Below are positions 7,681-15,800 of a DNA stretch of 64,000 nt, in pieces. The notes under the pieces were generated by a model, which worked only from the letters and a program-made list of their open reading frames with translations, made no database searches and was not told the DNA's origin. The stretch lies in contig DATHET010000221.1 of assembly GCA_035490315.1 (NCBI GenBank), forward strand, positions 1 through 64,000, given 5' to 3'. Source of the DNA: JADJQU01 sp035490315 (lineage in GTDB: Bacteria; Planctomycetota; UBA1135; GCA-002686595). Position 1 is the first letter of the stretch. Each line of letters starts with the position of its first letter. The translations under genes and the position numbers were made by a program.

Positions 7681-9092
7681 GAGCGGCGCGCCTTCGATTT
7701 TTTCAGACTCGAGCGCTGGCTGTCGTCGAGACGCTTCAGTCGCGACGGCGATTTCTTGGGCAGGCACCAGCCGACCACGCGCGATTCACGGCCCAGCATC
7801 CGCTGCGCGCATTCCTGGATCTGCGCCGGGGTCACGAGCTTGACGCGCTCGATCGATTCGAAGGCCAGGGTCCAGTGCGCGTCGACCGCGTACTCCCCCA
7901 CCATCTCCGCCAGGTCCGAGACGGTTTCCTCGTCGTAGGCTTCGCTGGCTTCGAGCATCGCGATCACGCGCGCGAGCTCCTTGGCCGTGACGCGCTGCTG
8001 CGCCAGGCGCGCGAGCTCTTCGTCGATCGCCTTCTCCAAGGCCTCTGGCGTCGCCGCGGCCGAGCATTCCGCGAAAATCCAGAACAGTCCGCCTTCGACG
8101 CGCGCATCGTTGGAGACGTTGATGCTGGTCGCGAGACCTTCGTCGACCACGAGTCGTTTGTGCAAGCGCGAAAGGCGGCCACCGCTGAGCAGGGCGCTGA
8201 TCACGTCGAGCACGTCGTCATCCGAGGTCCCCACGGAAGTGCCGGGCCAGGCCATACACAGGCGCTTGCCCTGGTCGTCCCAGGCGAGCTTGAGCCTTCG
8301 CTCGCCGGTGAACGCGACGATCTTGGGTCTGAAGTAGTCGACTTCCGCGTAAGCCGCGCCTTGACCGATCGGACCGAAGTGCCTGCGCGCCACTTCGAGC
8401 GCGCGCTCGGGCGTGACGTCGCCGGAGATCACCAGCGTCGCGTTGGCGGGATGGTAGAAGCGGCGGTGGTAGTCGCGCATCTCCTCGACCGTGAGACGGC
8501 CGAGCGAATCGGTGTAGCCGATGATCGGACGGCGATAGGGATGGCGCTCGAACGCGACGGCCTGCACGGCCTCGGTCAAGGCGCGCCAGGGGTCGTCGTC
8601 GCCCATCGACAGCTCCTCGAGGACCACCGCGCGCTCGGCGTCGAACTCCGTTCCGTCGAGCAGCAGGCTCTGCATGCGATCCGCTTCGATCTCGACCGCC
8701 TTCTCCCAGCGATCGGAGGCGAGCTCGAACCAGTAGGCGGTGTGGTCGTAACCGGTGAAGGCGTTGTTGCTGCCGCCGAGCTCGGTGGTGCAGCGATCGA
8801 CCTCGCCCTTGGCGAAGCGGCCGGAGCCCTTGAACATCATGTGCTCGAGGAAGTGCGAGACGCCGGCTTCGTGCTCGCGCTCGTTGCGCGAGCCGACGCG
8901 GTACCAGAGCATCACCGCGACCACCGGATCGCCGTGGCGCTCGATCACCATCACGCGCATTCCGTTGTCGAGCGAATGCTCCTCGATCCGAGCGCCGGCG
9001 CGCAGGGCGACGCGCGTCGCGGGACCAAGGCGCTGCGTGTTCTTCGGTCGCATGGGATTTTCCCGGGGTGTGCTTCGAGTCGGGCGGCTCAT
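7677..9092 (-). CDS. M16 family zinc peptidase, catalytic subunit
   Basis: This 471-residue protein carries the inverted zinc site HFLEH (His80, Glu83, His84) followed by HMMFKG. The third ligand region is AERAVVLEELSMGDDDPW, the HxxEH-x(70-80)-E layout of M16 metalloendopeptidases. The C-terminal domain supports the clamshell chamber. I prefer ATG 9092, which overlaps the upstream stop (ATGA) and has GGGAGG just before it, although that spacing is short. ATG 9053 is an internal alternative. The non-catalytic partner follows at once, so this is an M16B pair for oligopeptide or signal-peptide-sized substrates. Confidence 0.92.
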   Translation of the reverse strand: MSRPTRSTPRENPMRPKNTQRLGPATRVALRAGARIEEHSLDNGMRVMVIERHGDPVVAVMLWYRVGSRNEREHEAGVSHFLEHMMFKGSGRFAKGEVDRCTTELGGSNNAFTGYDHTAYWFELASDRWEKAVEIEADRMQSLLLDGTEFDAERAVVLEELSMGDDDPWRALTEAVQAVAFERHPYRRPIIGYTDSLGRLTVEEMRDYHRRFYHPANATLVISGDVTPERALEVARRHFGPIGQGAAYAEVDYFRPKIVAFTGERRLKLAWDDQGKRLCMAWPGTSVGTSDDDVLDVISALLSGGRLSRLHKRLVVDEGLATSINVSNDARVEGGLFWIFAECSAAATPEALEKAIDEELARLAQQRVTAKELARVIAMLEASEAYDEETVSDLAEMVGEYAVDAHWTLAFESIERVKLVTPAQIQECAQRMLGRESRVVGWCLPKKSPSRLKRLDDSQRSSLKKSKARRS

Positions 9093-10465
9093 CGCCTCCC
9101 GCCGCGACCAGCTCTCGTCGAGCGTCCACCGCCGACGGGCGCGGCCTTGGAGCGGTCTCCGCGGCCCGTTGCCTTCGGACGGTAAACGCGGCCGGTCGAT
9201 TTGGGGCGATCGCCGCGGCTCGTCGATTGAGCGCGATCGGGGCGGCCAGATGATTTCGGAGCGTAGCCGCGGCCGCTGGATTCCGGCCTCGAGCTGCGCC
9301 CGCCCGTCTTCGGCCGGATCGTGCGACCGACACCCGCCGGACGATCGCGCTGAGCCTTGAAGTTCGAGCGCGGTGCGCGCTCCTCCCGCGCAGGCGCCTC
9401 GCCGCTTCCGCGCTCGGATTCCTTGCGCGCGGCCGCGGGATCGAAGCGCGGCTTGCGCGACGCGCTCTTGATCCGGAAATCCTTGGGCTCGTGCCATTCG
9501 CGGCGCGTGCCGCCGAAGCGCGAGCTGGTTTCGCGGTGCGCGCCCGGGGACCGCTCGCGGCCGTGCGATTCGCGGCGCGGGCGCTCCTCGTCGTCATCCG
9601 CGCTGGGCTTGGGGATGAAGCTCCCGGCCGCCGCGCGCTCGAACAATTCCTCGGCGCGCTCGCGGTTCTGCGCGATGTGCAGGAGGTCGGCGACTTCTTC
9701 CGGCGTCAGCGGCCGCCACTCGCCGTCCTTCAAGCGCCGATCCGAGAGGGCGCCGATGCGCACGCGGTGCAGGCGCAGGACCTTGTATCCCATGGCCGCG
9801 AACACGCGGCGGATCTCGCGGTTCTTGCCTTCGCGGATCGTGATCGTCAGCACGCTCGCCTCGTTGGAAAGGCGCTCGACGTGGATCGCGGCGCGGCTGG
9901 TCTTGCCTTCGGACAGCCGCACGCCCTCGGTGATCTTGGCCAGGGCCGCGTCGTCGATGCGACCGCGCACCTTGACCAGGTAGGTCTTCGGCACGGAGTG
10001 TCGCGGGTGCGAGATCTGGTTGGTGAAGTCGCCGTCGTTGGTCAGGATCAGGAGCCCGCTCGAATCCTCGTCGAGGCGGCCGACCGAGAAGATCCGGCCC
10101 TTGTTGCGGTCGGTGATCAGGTCGATCGCGCGCGGTCGCTGCTCGCGCGGCTCGTTGGTGCACACGACGCGGCGCGGCTTGTTGAGCAGGTAGTAGCGCT
10201 TGCGAACCTCGAGCGGCTTCAGGACCACGCCGTTGACGTCGACGACCGACCGCTCCGGATCGATCTTCATTCCCAGTTGCACCGCGGGCTCGCCGTCGAC
10301 CGTGACTTTTCCGGCGACGATCAATTCGTCGCAGCGCCGCCTGGAGGCCACCCCGAGCTCGGCCATGAACTTGTTGAGGCGCACCAGGTGGTCCTGCGGC
10401 TGATCCGACTCTGGCTCACCCTCTTCGCTGCGCTCGTTCACGGTCCGGTTCTTCGGCATGTTCAT
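9089..10465 (-). CDS. RluB/RsuA-type pseudouridine synthase with long basic tail
   Basis: This 458-residue protein has an S4 RNA-binding domain (LNKFMAELGVASRRRCDELI, about residues 29-75) and then the RsuA/RluB catalytic domain with YLLNKPRRVVCT and the catalytic Asp in GRLDEDSSGLLILTNDG. REGKNREIRRVFAAMGY is the conserved family C-motif. It probably modifies uridine in rRNA. From about residue 275 to the end comes a low-complexity Arg/Ser/Gly/Pro-rich tail with SGR-, TGR- and SRGD-type repeats. Such tails are known in related synthases, but this one accounts for some 40 percent of the protein. It heads the five-gene operon. AAGGA lies before the ATG at 10459, 6 nt inside the first ATG. Confidence 0.9.
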   Translation of the reverse strand: MNMPKNRTVNERSEEGEPESDQPQDHLVRLNKFMAELGVASRRRCDELIVAGKVTVDGEPAVQLGMKIDPERSVVDVNGVVLKPLEVRKRYYLLNKPRRVVCTNEPREQRPRAIDLITDRNKGRIFSVGRLDEDSSGLLILTNDGDFTNQISHPRHSVPKTYLVKVRGRIDDAALAKITEGVRLSEGKTSRAAIHVERLSNEASVLTITIREGKNREIRRVFAAMGYKVLRLHRVRIGALSDRRLKDGEWRPLTPEEVADLLHIAQNRERAEELFERAAAGSFIPKPSADDDEERPRRESHGRERSPGAHRETSSRFGGTRREWHEPKDFRIKSASRKPRFDPAAARKESERGSGEAPAREERAPRSNFKAQRDRPAGVGRTIRPKTGGRSSRPESSGRGYAPKSSGRPDRAQSTSRGDRPKSTGRVYRPKATGRGDRSKAAPVGGGRSTRAGRGGRR

Positions 10466-10686
10466 CCTTGTTGTGGGCGAACAGGATACGCGAGCCGCCT
10501 GCGCGATGCCACCTCGGCGAAAGCGCGATCAGCGCCCATTCAGCGGCATTTTCCCATCTGCGAAGATCCTTTTCGGCGCGTCCCGCTTCGCCCAGGAATC
10601 GTGACGAGCACTGGCAAGGCCGCGGCGCGGGCCCAAGATGCAGACCTTATTGCCTGGGCCATCCGCCAACCCCGAACGACAAACTC
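10466..10686. promoter_or_regulatory. Divergent intergenic region
   Basis: These 221 bp lie between the start of the pseudouridine-synthase operon and the hydrolase gene and should contain both promoters. The rightward open frame runs through it, but its translation (Arg- and Pro-rich, with no motif) does not look coding before about 10687. No clear hexamers or repeats were seen. Confidence 0.4.
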
Positions 10687-11496
10687 TTGCGAGCTCGAAG
10701 AATCTTGGTCGTGACCATCGTGACGATCGTTTTGGCGTGGACCGCGCTCTGCGTGCTCGCCTGGGTGTACCAGGACCGGCTGATCTTCTATCCGGGCCCG
10801 CCGCCAGCTTCGACGCCGCAATCGGTCGGCCTCGAGTTCGAGACGGTGTCGATGTCGGCCGCGGACGGCGTGCAGCTGCATGGTTGGTGGATTCCAGCCA
10901 GCAATGCAACTCGCGCCGTGCTCGTCTGCCATGGCAATGCGGGCTCCGTTGAAGGACGGCTCGATCTCGCGGCGCTTTTCCACGCCTGGGGCTGGTCGAC
11001 GTTGCTGTTCGACTATCGGGGGTACGGCTCGAGCGCGGGACATCCAAGTGTCGCTGGCGTTGCTCTCGACGCGGACGCTGCCTACGACTGGCTCGCGGCG
11101 CGCGCGCCCGGACTTCCGATCATTGCCTGGGGTGAATCGCTGGGCGGCGGTGTGGCGGCGGGCTTGTCGCTGCGCCGGACGGTCGCGGCTCTCGTGCTCG
11201 AGAGCACCTTCTCCTCGCTCGCGGCCGTGGGGCGTGGGGCGTATCCGTTCCTGCCCGTCGCGACGATCTTGAAGCGCGACCTCGACACCCGCGCGGCGGT
11301 CAGCCAGACGACGGCTCCGGTGTTCATTCTGCACGGCAAGCAGGATGCGACCGTGCCCTTCGCCCACTCGAAGCTGCTCATCGAGGCTGCGCGCGGTCGC
11401 AAGGAGCATTGCGAATTCCAGGGCGGACACAACGGCCGCGGCTGGGCCGGCGACCCTGCGGCGGTCGAGAAACTGCGCCGCTTCCTCGCGCAGTGA
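10687..11496 (+). CDS. Membrane-anchored alpha/beta hydrolase (BEM46/ABHD13-like)
   Basis: This is a serine hydrolase of the BEM46-like group. An N-terminal signal anchor (RRILVVTIVTIVLAWTALCVLAW) precedes YQDRLIFYPGPPP, a family hallmark. The oxyanion loop VCHGNAGS, nucleophile elbow WGESLGG, acid HGKQDATVP and a final GGHNG complete the catalytic triad. The start is uncertain: TTG 10687 gives a compact signal anchor of 269 residues in total, and the frame is open well upstream without coding character. No strong ribosome site was found. The substrate is unknown; an esterase or lipase-like activity is likely. Confidence 0.82.
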   Translation: MRARRILVVTIVTIVLAWTALCVLAWVYQDRLIFYPGPPPASTPQSVGLEFETVSMSAADGVQLHGWWIPASNATRAVLVCHGNAGSVEGRLDLAALFHAWGWSTLLFDYRGYGSSAGHPSVAGVALDADAAYDWLAARAPGLPIIAWGESLGGGVAAGLSLRRTVAALVLESTFSSLAAVGRGAYPFLPVATILKRDLDTRAAVSQTTAPVFILHGKQDATVPFAHSKLLIEAARGRKEHCEFQGGHNGRGWAGDPAAVEKLRRFLAQ

Positions 11497-11499
11497 CGT

Positions 11500-13302
11500 C
11501 TAACCGCTGATCAAGCGGCGAGCCTCGGCGCGCGCCGTTTCGTGGGCCGCGCCGCCGGCGATCATGTCGGCGACTTCCTGCACGCGCGCCTCGCCGCTCA
11601 ATTCCTCGACGCGCGTCTGGGTGCGGCCTCCCTGGACGGACTTTGACACGCGCAGATGCCTTTCGGCGAGGGCGGCGATCGCGGGCAGGTGCGTGACGCA
11701 CAGGACCTGGTTCTTCGTCGCGATGCGGCGCAGGTGAGCGCCGACAGCGGGGCCGAGGCGGCCGCCGACTCCGGAATCGATTTCGTCGAACACCAGCGAG
11801 TGGTCCTGGTCCGCGCCGCTGAGCACGGAGCGCAGCGCGAGCATGATGCGCGCCGTCTCGCCGCCGGATGCGACATTGCGCAGGCGCGCCAGTCCCTCGC
11901 CGGGATTGGCCGCGAGCAGGAATTCGATGCGGTCCATGCCGCGCTCGCCGAAGCGCGCGCGATCGTCCTCGAAGGATGCGAGGGCCTTGAGGCCGTGGTC
12001 GACCTCCCCGTTCGCCGGCTGCGATTCGTCGAGGGCGACGAGCTCGGCGCCTTCCGCGGCGTCGTCGTCGGAGACGCGCTGACCCAGGCGCAGATCGAAC
12101 TCGGCGCGCTCGAGGCCGAGCTCCTTCAAGTTCTTCTGGACCGCGCGCTTCAATTTCGTCGCGAGGGCCTTGCGGGCTCGCCTCAATTGGCCGCCGTGCT
12201 CGAGCAATCTCGCGCGCGCCGCGACGACCTCGGGCGAGAGATCGTGGAGCGAACGTTCTTCGCTCTCCAGGCGCTCGAGCTCCAGGCGCAGCTCCGCGGC
12301 ATGGGCGAGCAGCCCGCTGGCATCCGTGCGGTACTTGCGCTCCAGGCGTTCGAGCGTCGAAAGCCGCTCTTCGACGGCTTCGAGACGCGCCGGATCGCGC
12401 TCGACGCGCTGCGCGACGGTGCGCAGGGCGCGGCTCGATTCCTCGACGTGCACGATCGCCTGCTCCAGCTCGTCGCGAGGCGCGGCGAGGGCGCCGACGT
12501 CGCGCGCTCGCGCTTCGAGCAGTCGATGTGCGCGCTGCAGTCGCGCGAGCACGGCCGCGTCGGAATCGCACAGCTCGTCGACCAGGCCGCCGAGGGCTTC
12601 GCGCAGGCCATCCGCATGGCGCAGGAGATCGCGCTCGAGCACGAGCTCCATGTGCTCCTTCGCGTCGATGCCGGCAGCCTCGATCTCCGCGCACTGGAAA
12701 CGCGCCACGTCCAGGCGATCGCGGCGCTGACTTTCCTCGGCGCGCAGACGCGCGAGCCGCTCGGCCAGCTCGATCCACTGCTCGCGCGCGTCGCGGTAGG
12801 CTCTCAACTGCGCTTCGAGGCCGCCGAAAGTGTCGACGAGGCGCAGTTGCTCGGCGGGCTCGAGCAGTCGCTGGTGGTCGTTCTGTCCATGGACTTCGAT
12901 CAGGCGCGCCGCGAGCTCGCGCAGCACGCGCAGCGTGACCGGCCGGTGGTTGACGTAGGCGCGGCTCTTGCCGTCGTCGGCGATGCTGCGCCCGATCACC
13001 AGCTCGCGCTCGGATTCCTCGTCTTCCCAATCGTCGAGGACCTCGGGCAGATGCTTGGCGAGCCAGTGTTTCGCGCGCTCGTCCGTCTCGGCCAGGATGA
13101 AGCGGCCCTCGACCGACAGCTGGCGCGAGCCCGCGCGCACCAGGCCGGCGCGCGGCCGCTGGCCGAGCAGCAGCTCGAGCGCACCGACGAGCAGGCTCTT
13201 TCCCGCTCCGGTTTCGCCGGTGATGACGTTGAGACCGCGACCGAAGGAGAGCGAACACTCCTCGATCAGAGCCATCTTGCGGATCGTGAGTTCGACGAGC
13301 AT
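11500..13302 (-). CDS. recN: DNA repair protein RecN
   Basis: This 600-residue SMC-like ATPase has Walker A GETGAGKS near the N-terminus, long coiled coils in the middle (about residues 150-400), the ABC signature VASGGETARIMLAL and Walker B SLVFDEIDSGVGG. RecN assists double-strand break repair, probably by holding DNA ends together. I chose ATG 13302, giving MLVELTIRKMALIEE, because the family usually starts there. An ATG 33 nt upstream gives 11 extra residues. It converges on the hydrolase gene with only 3 bp between stops, and no terminator is visible there. Confidence 0.95.
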   Translation of the reverse strand: MLVELTIRKMALIEECSLSFGRGLNVITGETGAGKSLLVGALELLLGQRPRAGLVRAGSRQLSVEGRFILAETDERAKHWLAKHLPEVLDDWEDEESERELVIGRSIADDGKSRAYVNHRPVTLRVLRELAARLIEVHGQNDHQRLLEPAEQLRLVDTFGGLEAQLRAYRDAREQWIELAERLARLRAEESQRRDRLDVARFQCAEIEAAGIDAKEHMELVLERDLLRHADGLREALGGLVDELCDSDAAVLARLQRAHRLLEARARDVGALAAPRDELEQAIVHVEESSRALRTVAQRVERDPARLEAVEERLSTLERLERKYRTDASGLLAHAAELRLELERLESEERSLHDLSPEVVAARARLLEHGGQLRRARKALATKLKRAVQKNLKELGLERAEFDLRLGQRVSDDDAAEGAELVALDESQPANGEVDHGLKALASFEDDRARFGERGMDRIEFLLAANPGEGLARLRNVASGGETARIMLALRSVLSGADQDHSLVFDEIDSGVGGRLGPAVGAHLRRIATKNQVLCVTHLPAIAALAERHLRVSKSVQGGRTQTRVEELSGEARVQEVADMIAGGAAHETARAEARRLISG

Positions 13303-13353
13303 CGCGGAGCCCGAGTCTCGCCCCGCCGCGGCCATGCCGCAACCCTGAGGAAA

Positions 13354-14064
13354 CTACCCTTCCTTATGACTGCTCGAAGCCCCCGTGACCGGGCTCCAGA
13401 CGCGATTTTTTTTCGCCGGCGGCTCGATCGGAGGCGGTGAGTGCTCCAGGCTCTCGCTGCGCAGACGTTCCAGCTCGACTCGCGCGCGCTCGGGAAGGTC
13501 GCTGGCCAGGGCGCGCTCGAAGGACTGCGCCGCCAGGTCGAAGTGCTCGGAAGCCATCAATTCGACGCCGCGAGACGCGTGGATCATCGAGCCGGTCGTG
13601 AATTGTGGGCGCAAGGGCGTCATCGCGGTGAGCTCGATCCAGGGCCGTCCGACCAGCAGCTGGCGCACGATTCCCGTGACCTCGAAGCGCGCGTAGCGTT
13701 GCGCGGCGGCGGCGATCGGCTCGAGATCGCTCCCGCGGCGCACGAAGACCATCGCGGCGGGACCGTCGTAGTCCTCCTGCTGCCAGAGATTCTGCTCGTC
13801 GGCCCAGACGATCACGGCGGCGAAGTCCTCCGTGCCGAAGCGCGTCAGGTAGGGATTCCATTGCTTCGGCTGGCTCTCGACCTGGATCGTGAAGCGCAGC
13901 TCGCTGCCGATGTAATCCGTCGAGTGGGCGACGACTTCGGCGAGGTTTGCCCTCGCGCCCGCGATCGGCCCGTCGCGCCCCGTGCGATGCCCATCGCTGA
14001 TCGCCATGCCGGTCAGGATGGCGGCCAGGACGAGGGGCAGGGAGCGGCTGAGGGTCTTGATCAT
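13354..14064 (-). CDS. Exported hypothetical protein
   Basis: This 236-residue protein starts at ATG 14064. A signal peptide (about residues 1-22, IKTLSRSLPLVLAAILTG) is followed by a domain of alternating strands (YIGSELRFTIQVESQPKQWN, DFAAVIVWADEQNLW, ARFEVTGIVRQLLVGRPWIE) that could be a small OB-like or beta-rich fold. A helical segment follows (HFDLAAQSFERALASDLPER) and then a Pro-rich, charged tail. I do not recognise a family with certainty. Two TPR-like helices near the end are possible. It lies just upstream of recN on the same strand with a 51-bp gap. Confidence 0.6.
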   Translation of the reverse strand: MIKTLSRSLPLVLAAILTGMAISDGHRTGRDGPIAGARANLAEVVAHSTDYIGSELRFTIQVESQPKQWNPYLTRFGTEDFAAVIVWADEQNLWQQEDYDGPAAMVFVRRGSDLEPIAAAAQRYARFEVTGIVRQLLVGRPWIELTAMTPLRPQFTTGSMIHASRGVELMASEHFDLAAQSFERALASDLPERARVELERLRSESLEHSPPPIEPPAKKNRVWSPVTGASSSHKEG

Positions 14065-14169
14065 GGCTAGGGAGCTCCCGTTCGCTCTGTCTTCGACAAG
14101 CAGCGGCGGGGGCTGAAGTCGGGCAGCGGAGAGCAGCGCGAAGGGTCCCAGGCGTGGTATAGGGCCCGA

Positions 14170-14877
14170 ATGACGGCCCGGAATCTCGCCCAGCGACGCC
14201 TCGAGCCCGAGGCGATGGACGATCCGGCTGTCGACCCGCTGTTGCACCGCGACGCGCTGGAAAAGCTCGGCCAGTTCAATTTCCTCGCGGGCTGCGCCGG
14301 CACAGTGGGCGCCGAGCTCGCGCGCCTGGGCTCGCGAGGAACGGCGTTGCGCGTCCTCGATCTGGCGACCGGCGGCGGGGACCTGCCGCGGCGACTGATG
14401 CGGCGCGCGGCGAGAGAAGGCTTGCCGTGGACCGTCGACGGAGCGGATGTTTCGAGCAACGCCGTGCTGCACGCGCGCGAGGCCTCGGCGGGATTGCCGG
14501 CGCAGCAGCGGCCGTCTTTCTTCGAGCTGAACGTGCTGCTCGATCCGATGCCCGTCGGTTACGACGTGCTGACCTGCTCCTTGTTCCTGCACCATTTGTC
14601 CGAGTCCGACGCGATCGCCTTGCTGGCCAAGATGCGCGCGGCCGCGAAGCGCGCGATCATCGTGCAGGATCTCGTGCGCTCCCCCGCGGCACTGCGCCTG
14701 GCCTGGCTCGCGACGCGGCTTTGCTCGCGCAATCCATTGATTCTCGAGGACGGTCCCGCGAGTGTCGCGGCGGCGTTCACGATCGATGAAGTGCGCGAGC
14801 TCGCGAAGCACGCGGACTTGGACAAGGCGCGCGTGCATCGGCGCTGGCCGTATCGCTGGGTGCTCACGGCGCAGTGA
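14170..14877 (+). CDS. Class I SAM-dependent methyltransferase
   Basis: This 235-residue protein has the Rossmann methyltransferase motifs I (VLDLATGGGDLPRRL), II (VDGADVSSNAV) and the post-I region DVLTCSLFLHHLSE, followed by a helix-strand motif ending in RAIIVQDL. The organisation resembles the UbiE/small-molecule methyltransferases found beside polyketide or quinone genes, but no such gene is next to it here. The first ATG at 14170 gives a short charged leader. Its stop is 8 bp before a large palindrome that probably ends its transcript. Confidence 0.85.
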   Translation: MTARNLAQRRLEPEAMDDPAVDPLLHRDALEKLGQFNFLAGCAGTVGAELARLGSRGTALRVLDLATGGGDLPRRLMRRAAREGLPWTVDGADVSSNAVLHAREASAGLPAQQRPSFFELNVLLDPMPVGYDVLTCSLFLHHLSESDAIALLAKMRAAAKRAIIVQDLVRSPAALRLAWLATRLCSRNPLILEDGPASVAAAFTIDEVRELAKHADLDKARVHRRWPYRWVLTAQ

Positions 14878-14884
14878 CGCGCTG

Positions 14885-14982
14885 GTCGTAATCGAGCCAG
14901 GCTCGACCACGACAAGCCATCGGCCAAGCGCGGAACGCGCTTGGCCGATGGGTGTCGTGGTCGAGCCTGGCTCGGTTACGAC
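14885..14982. repeat. 98-bp near-perfect palindrome between convergent genes
   Basis: The left arm (14885-14932) and right arm (14936-14982) are reverse complements over some 47 bp with only two or three differences, separated by GAA. The arms begin GTCGTAATCGAGCCAGGC and meet at CCAAGCGCG/CGCGCTTGG. It lies between the stops of the methyltransferase (14877) and the DUF1579 gene (15024). A transcript from either side would form a very stable hairpin, but neither end has a T-run. Its sequence is unrelated to the palindrome family at 30-36 kb, although the size and placement are the same. Confidence 0.9.
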
Positions 14983-15023
14983 GGACGTCCGCTACTCCGG
15001 CCCGTCCGCTGCGAAGAGACGAA

Positions 15024-15623
15024 TTACTTGCGACGCTTGTAGTCGATCTTCATCGCCTCGACTTCCTTCCCGTCCGGGCCGGTCGTGAACATTCGGAAGG
15101 TCATCGAGTCGTTGTCCTTCATCTCGGTGACACTGCGCTGTTTGACCATCTTGCCGGTTTCGGGATCTTTACACTCGCCCGTCCTGGTCGTGGTGGCTCC
15201 GCTCGCATCGCCGGTGCCTTCGAACTTGTGCAGCTCGGTGCTCATCGAATCGACCCAGATCGACACGTACTTGTTCTCGGCCGTGTCGAAGCCGTCGATG
15301 CCATGGCCGGTGAACTTCACACCGTCCATCTCGCCGCTGAAATCCGATTCGACCCAGGTGTCCCCGACCGCCTTGTACTCAGCCTTGCCGGTCGATGTCG
15401 CCGCCGGCTTGCCCGGCATGGTGCAGGTGACGGTCGCGTCCCAGTTGCCCACCATTTTCTTGAGCTGCGTGTGCTGCGGAGCAAGCTTGGGCGCTGCCGC
15501 GTTCACCGCCTTGCCCTGCTCGGCCTTCGCGGGCTTGTCCTGAGAAAACCCCACGGCGACGGCCGAGACGAGAGCGATTGTGCAAAGTGCAGAACTGGGG
15601 AGAGCGAATTTGTTGAGGTTCAT
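15024..15623 (-). CDS. Secreted DUF1579 family protein
   Basis: This 199-residue protein has a signal peptide (ALPSSALCTIALVSAVAVGFS) and then a DUF1579-type domain: HTQLKKMVGNWDATVTC, a lipocalin-like first strand, followed by strand repeats with WVESDFSGEMDGVKFTGHGI and YVSIWVDSMSTELHKFEG. DUF1579 proteins are exported and their activity is not established. ATG 15623 was chosen because AAGGA lies upstream and the signal begins here. The frame upstream is open but encodes no signal sequence. It converges on the methyltransferase. Confidence 0.85.
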   Translation of the reverse strand: MNLNKFALPSSALCTIALVSAVAVGFSQDKPAKAEQGKAVNAAAPKLAPQHTQLKKMVGNWDATVTCTMPGKPAATSTGKAEYKAVGDTWVESDFSGEMDGVKFTGHGIDGFDTAENKYVSIWVDSMSTELHKFEGTGDASGATTTRTGECKDPETGKMVKQRSVTEMKDNDSMTFRMFTTGPDGKEVEAMKIDYKRRK

Positions 15624-15800
15624 GGTGGTCCTTTTCCTTCTGGACGGTTTCTGGGCGCAGAACTGAACTGCGAGGGGGGCTGGAAGCAACTTCCATTCCC
15701 CGAAGCTCGCTGCCGTGCCGGCACGGCAATGCGCGCGACGCGGCGTCACCCACGCTCACTCGTCCAGGCCCAAGGTCCTTTCCAATGACGGATCCGACGA

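Noticed and set aside
9053..9497. Longer or shorter versions of the catalytic M16 gene
   Set aside because: A start at 9497 lies deep in the synthase gene. ATG 9053 lacks a ribosome site and the 4-nt overlap, so ATG 9092 is preferred.
10468..10686. Extra N-terminal region for the hydrolase gene
   Set aside because: The frame is open, but the translation is low in structure and precedes a clear signal anchor.
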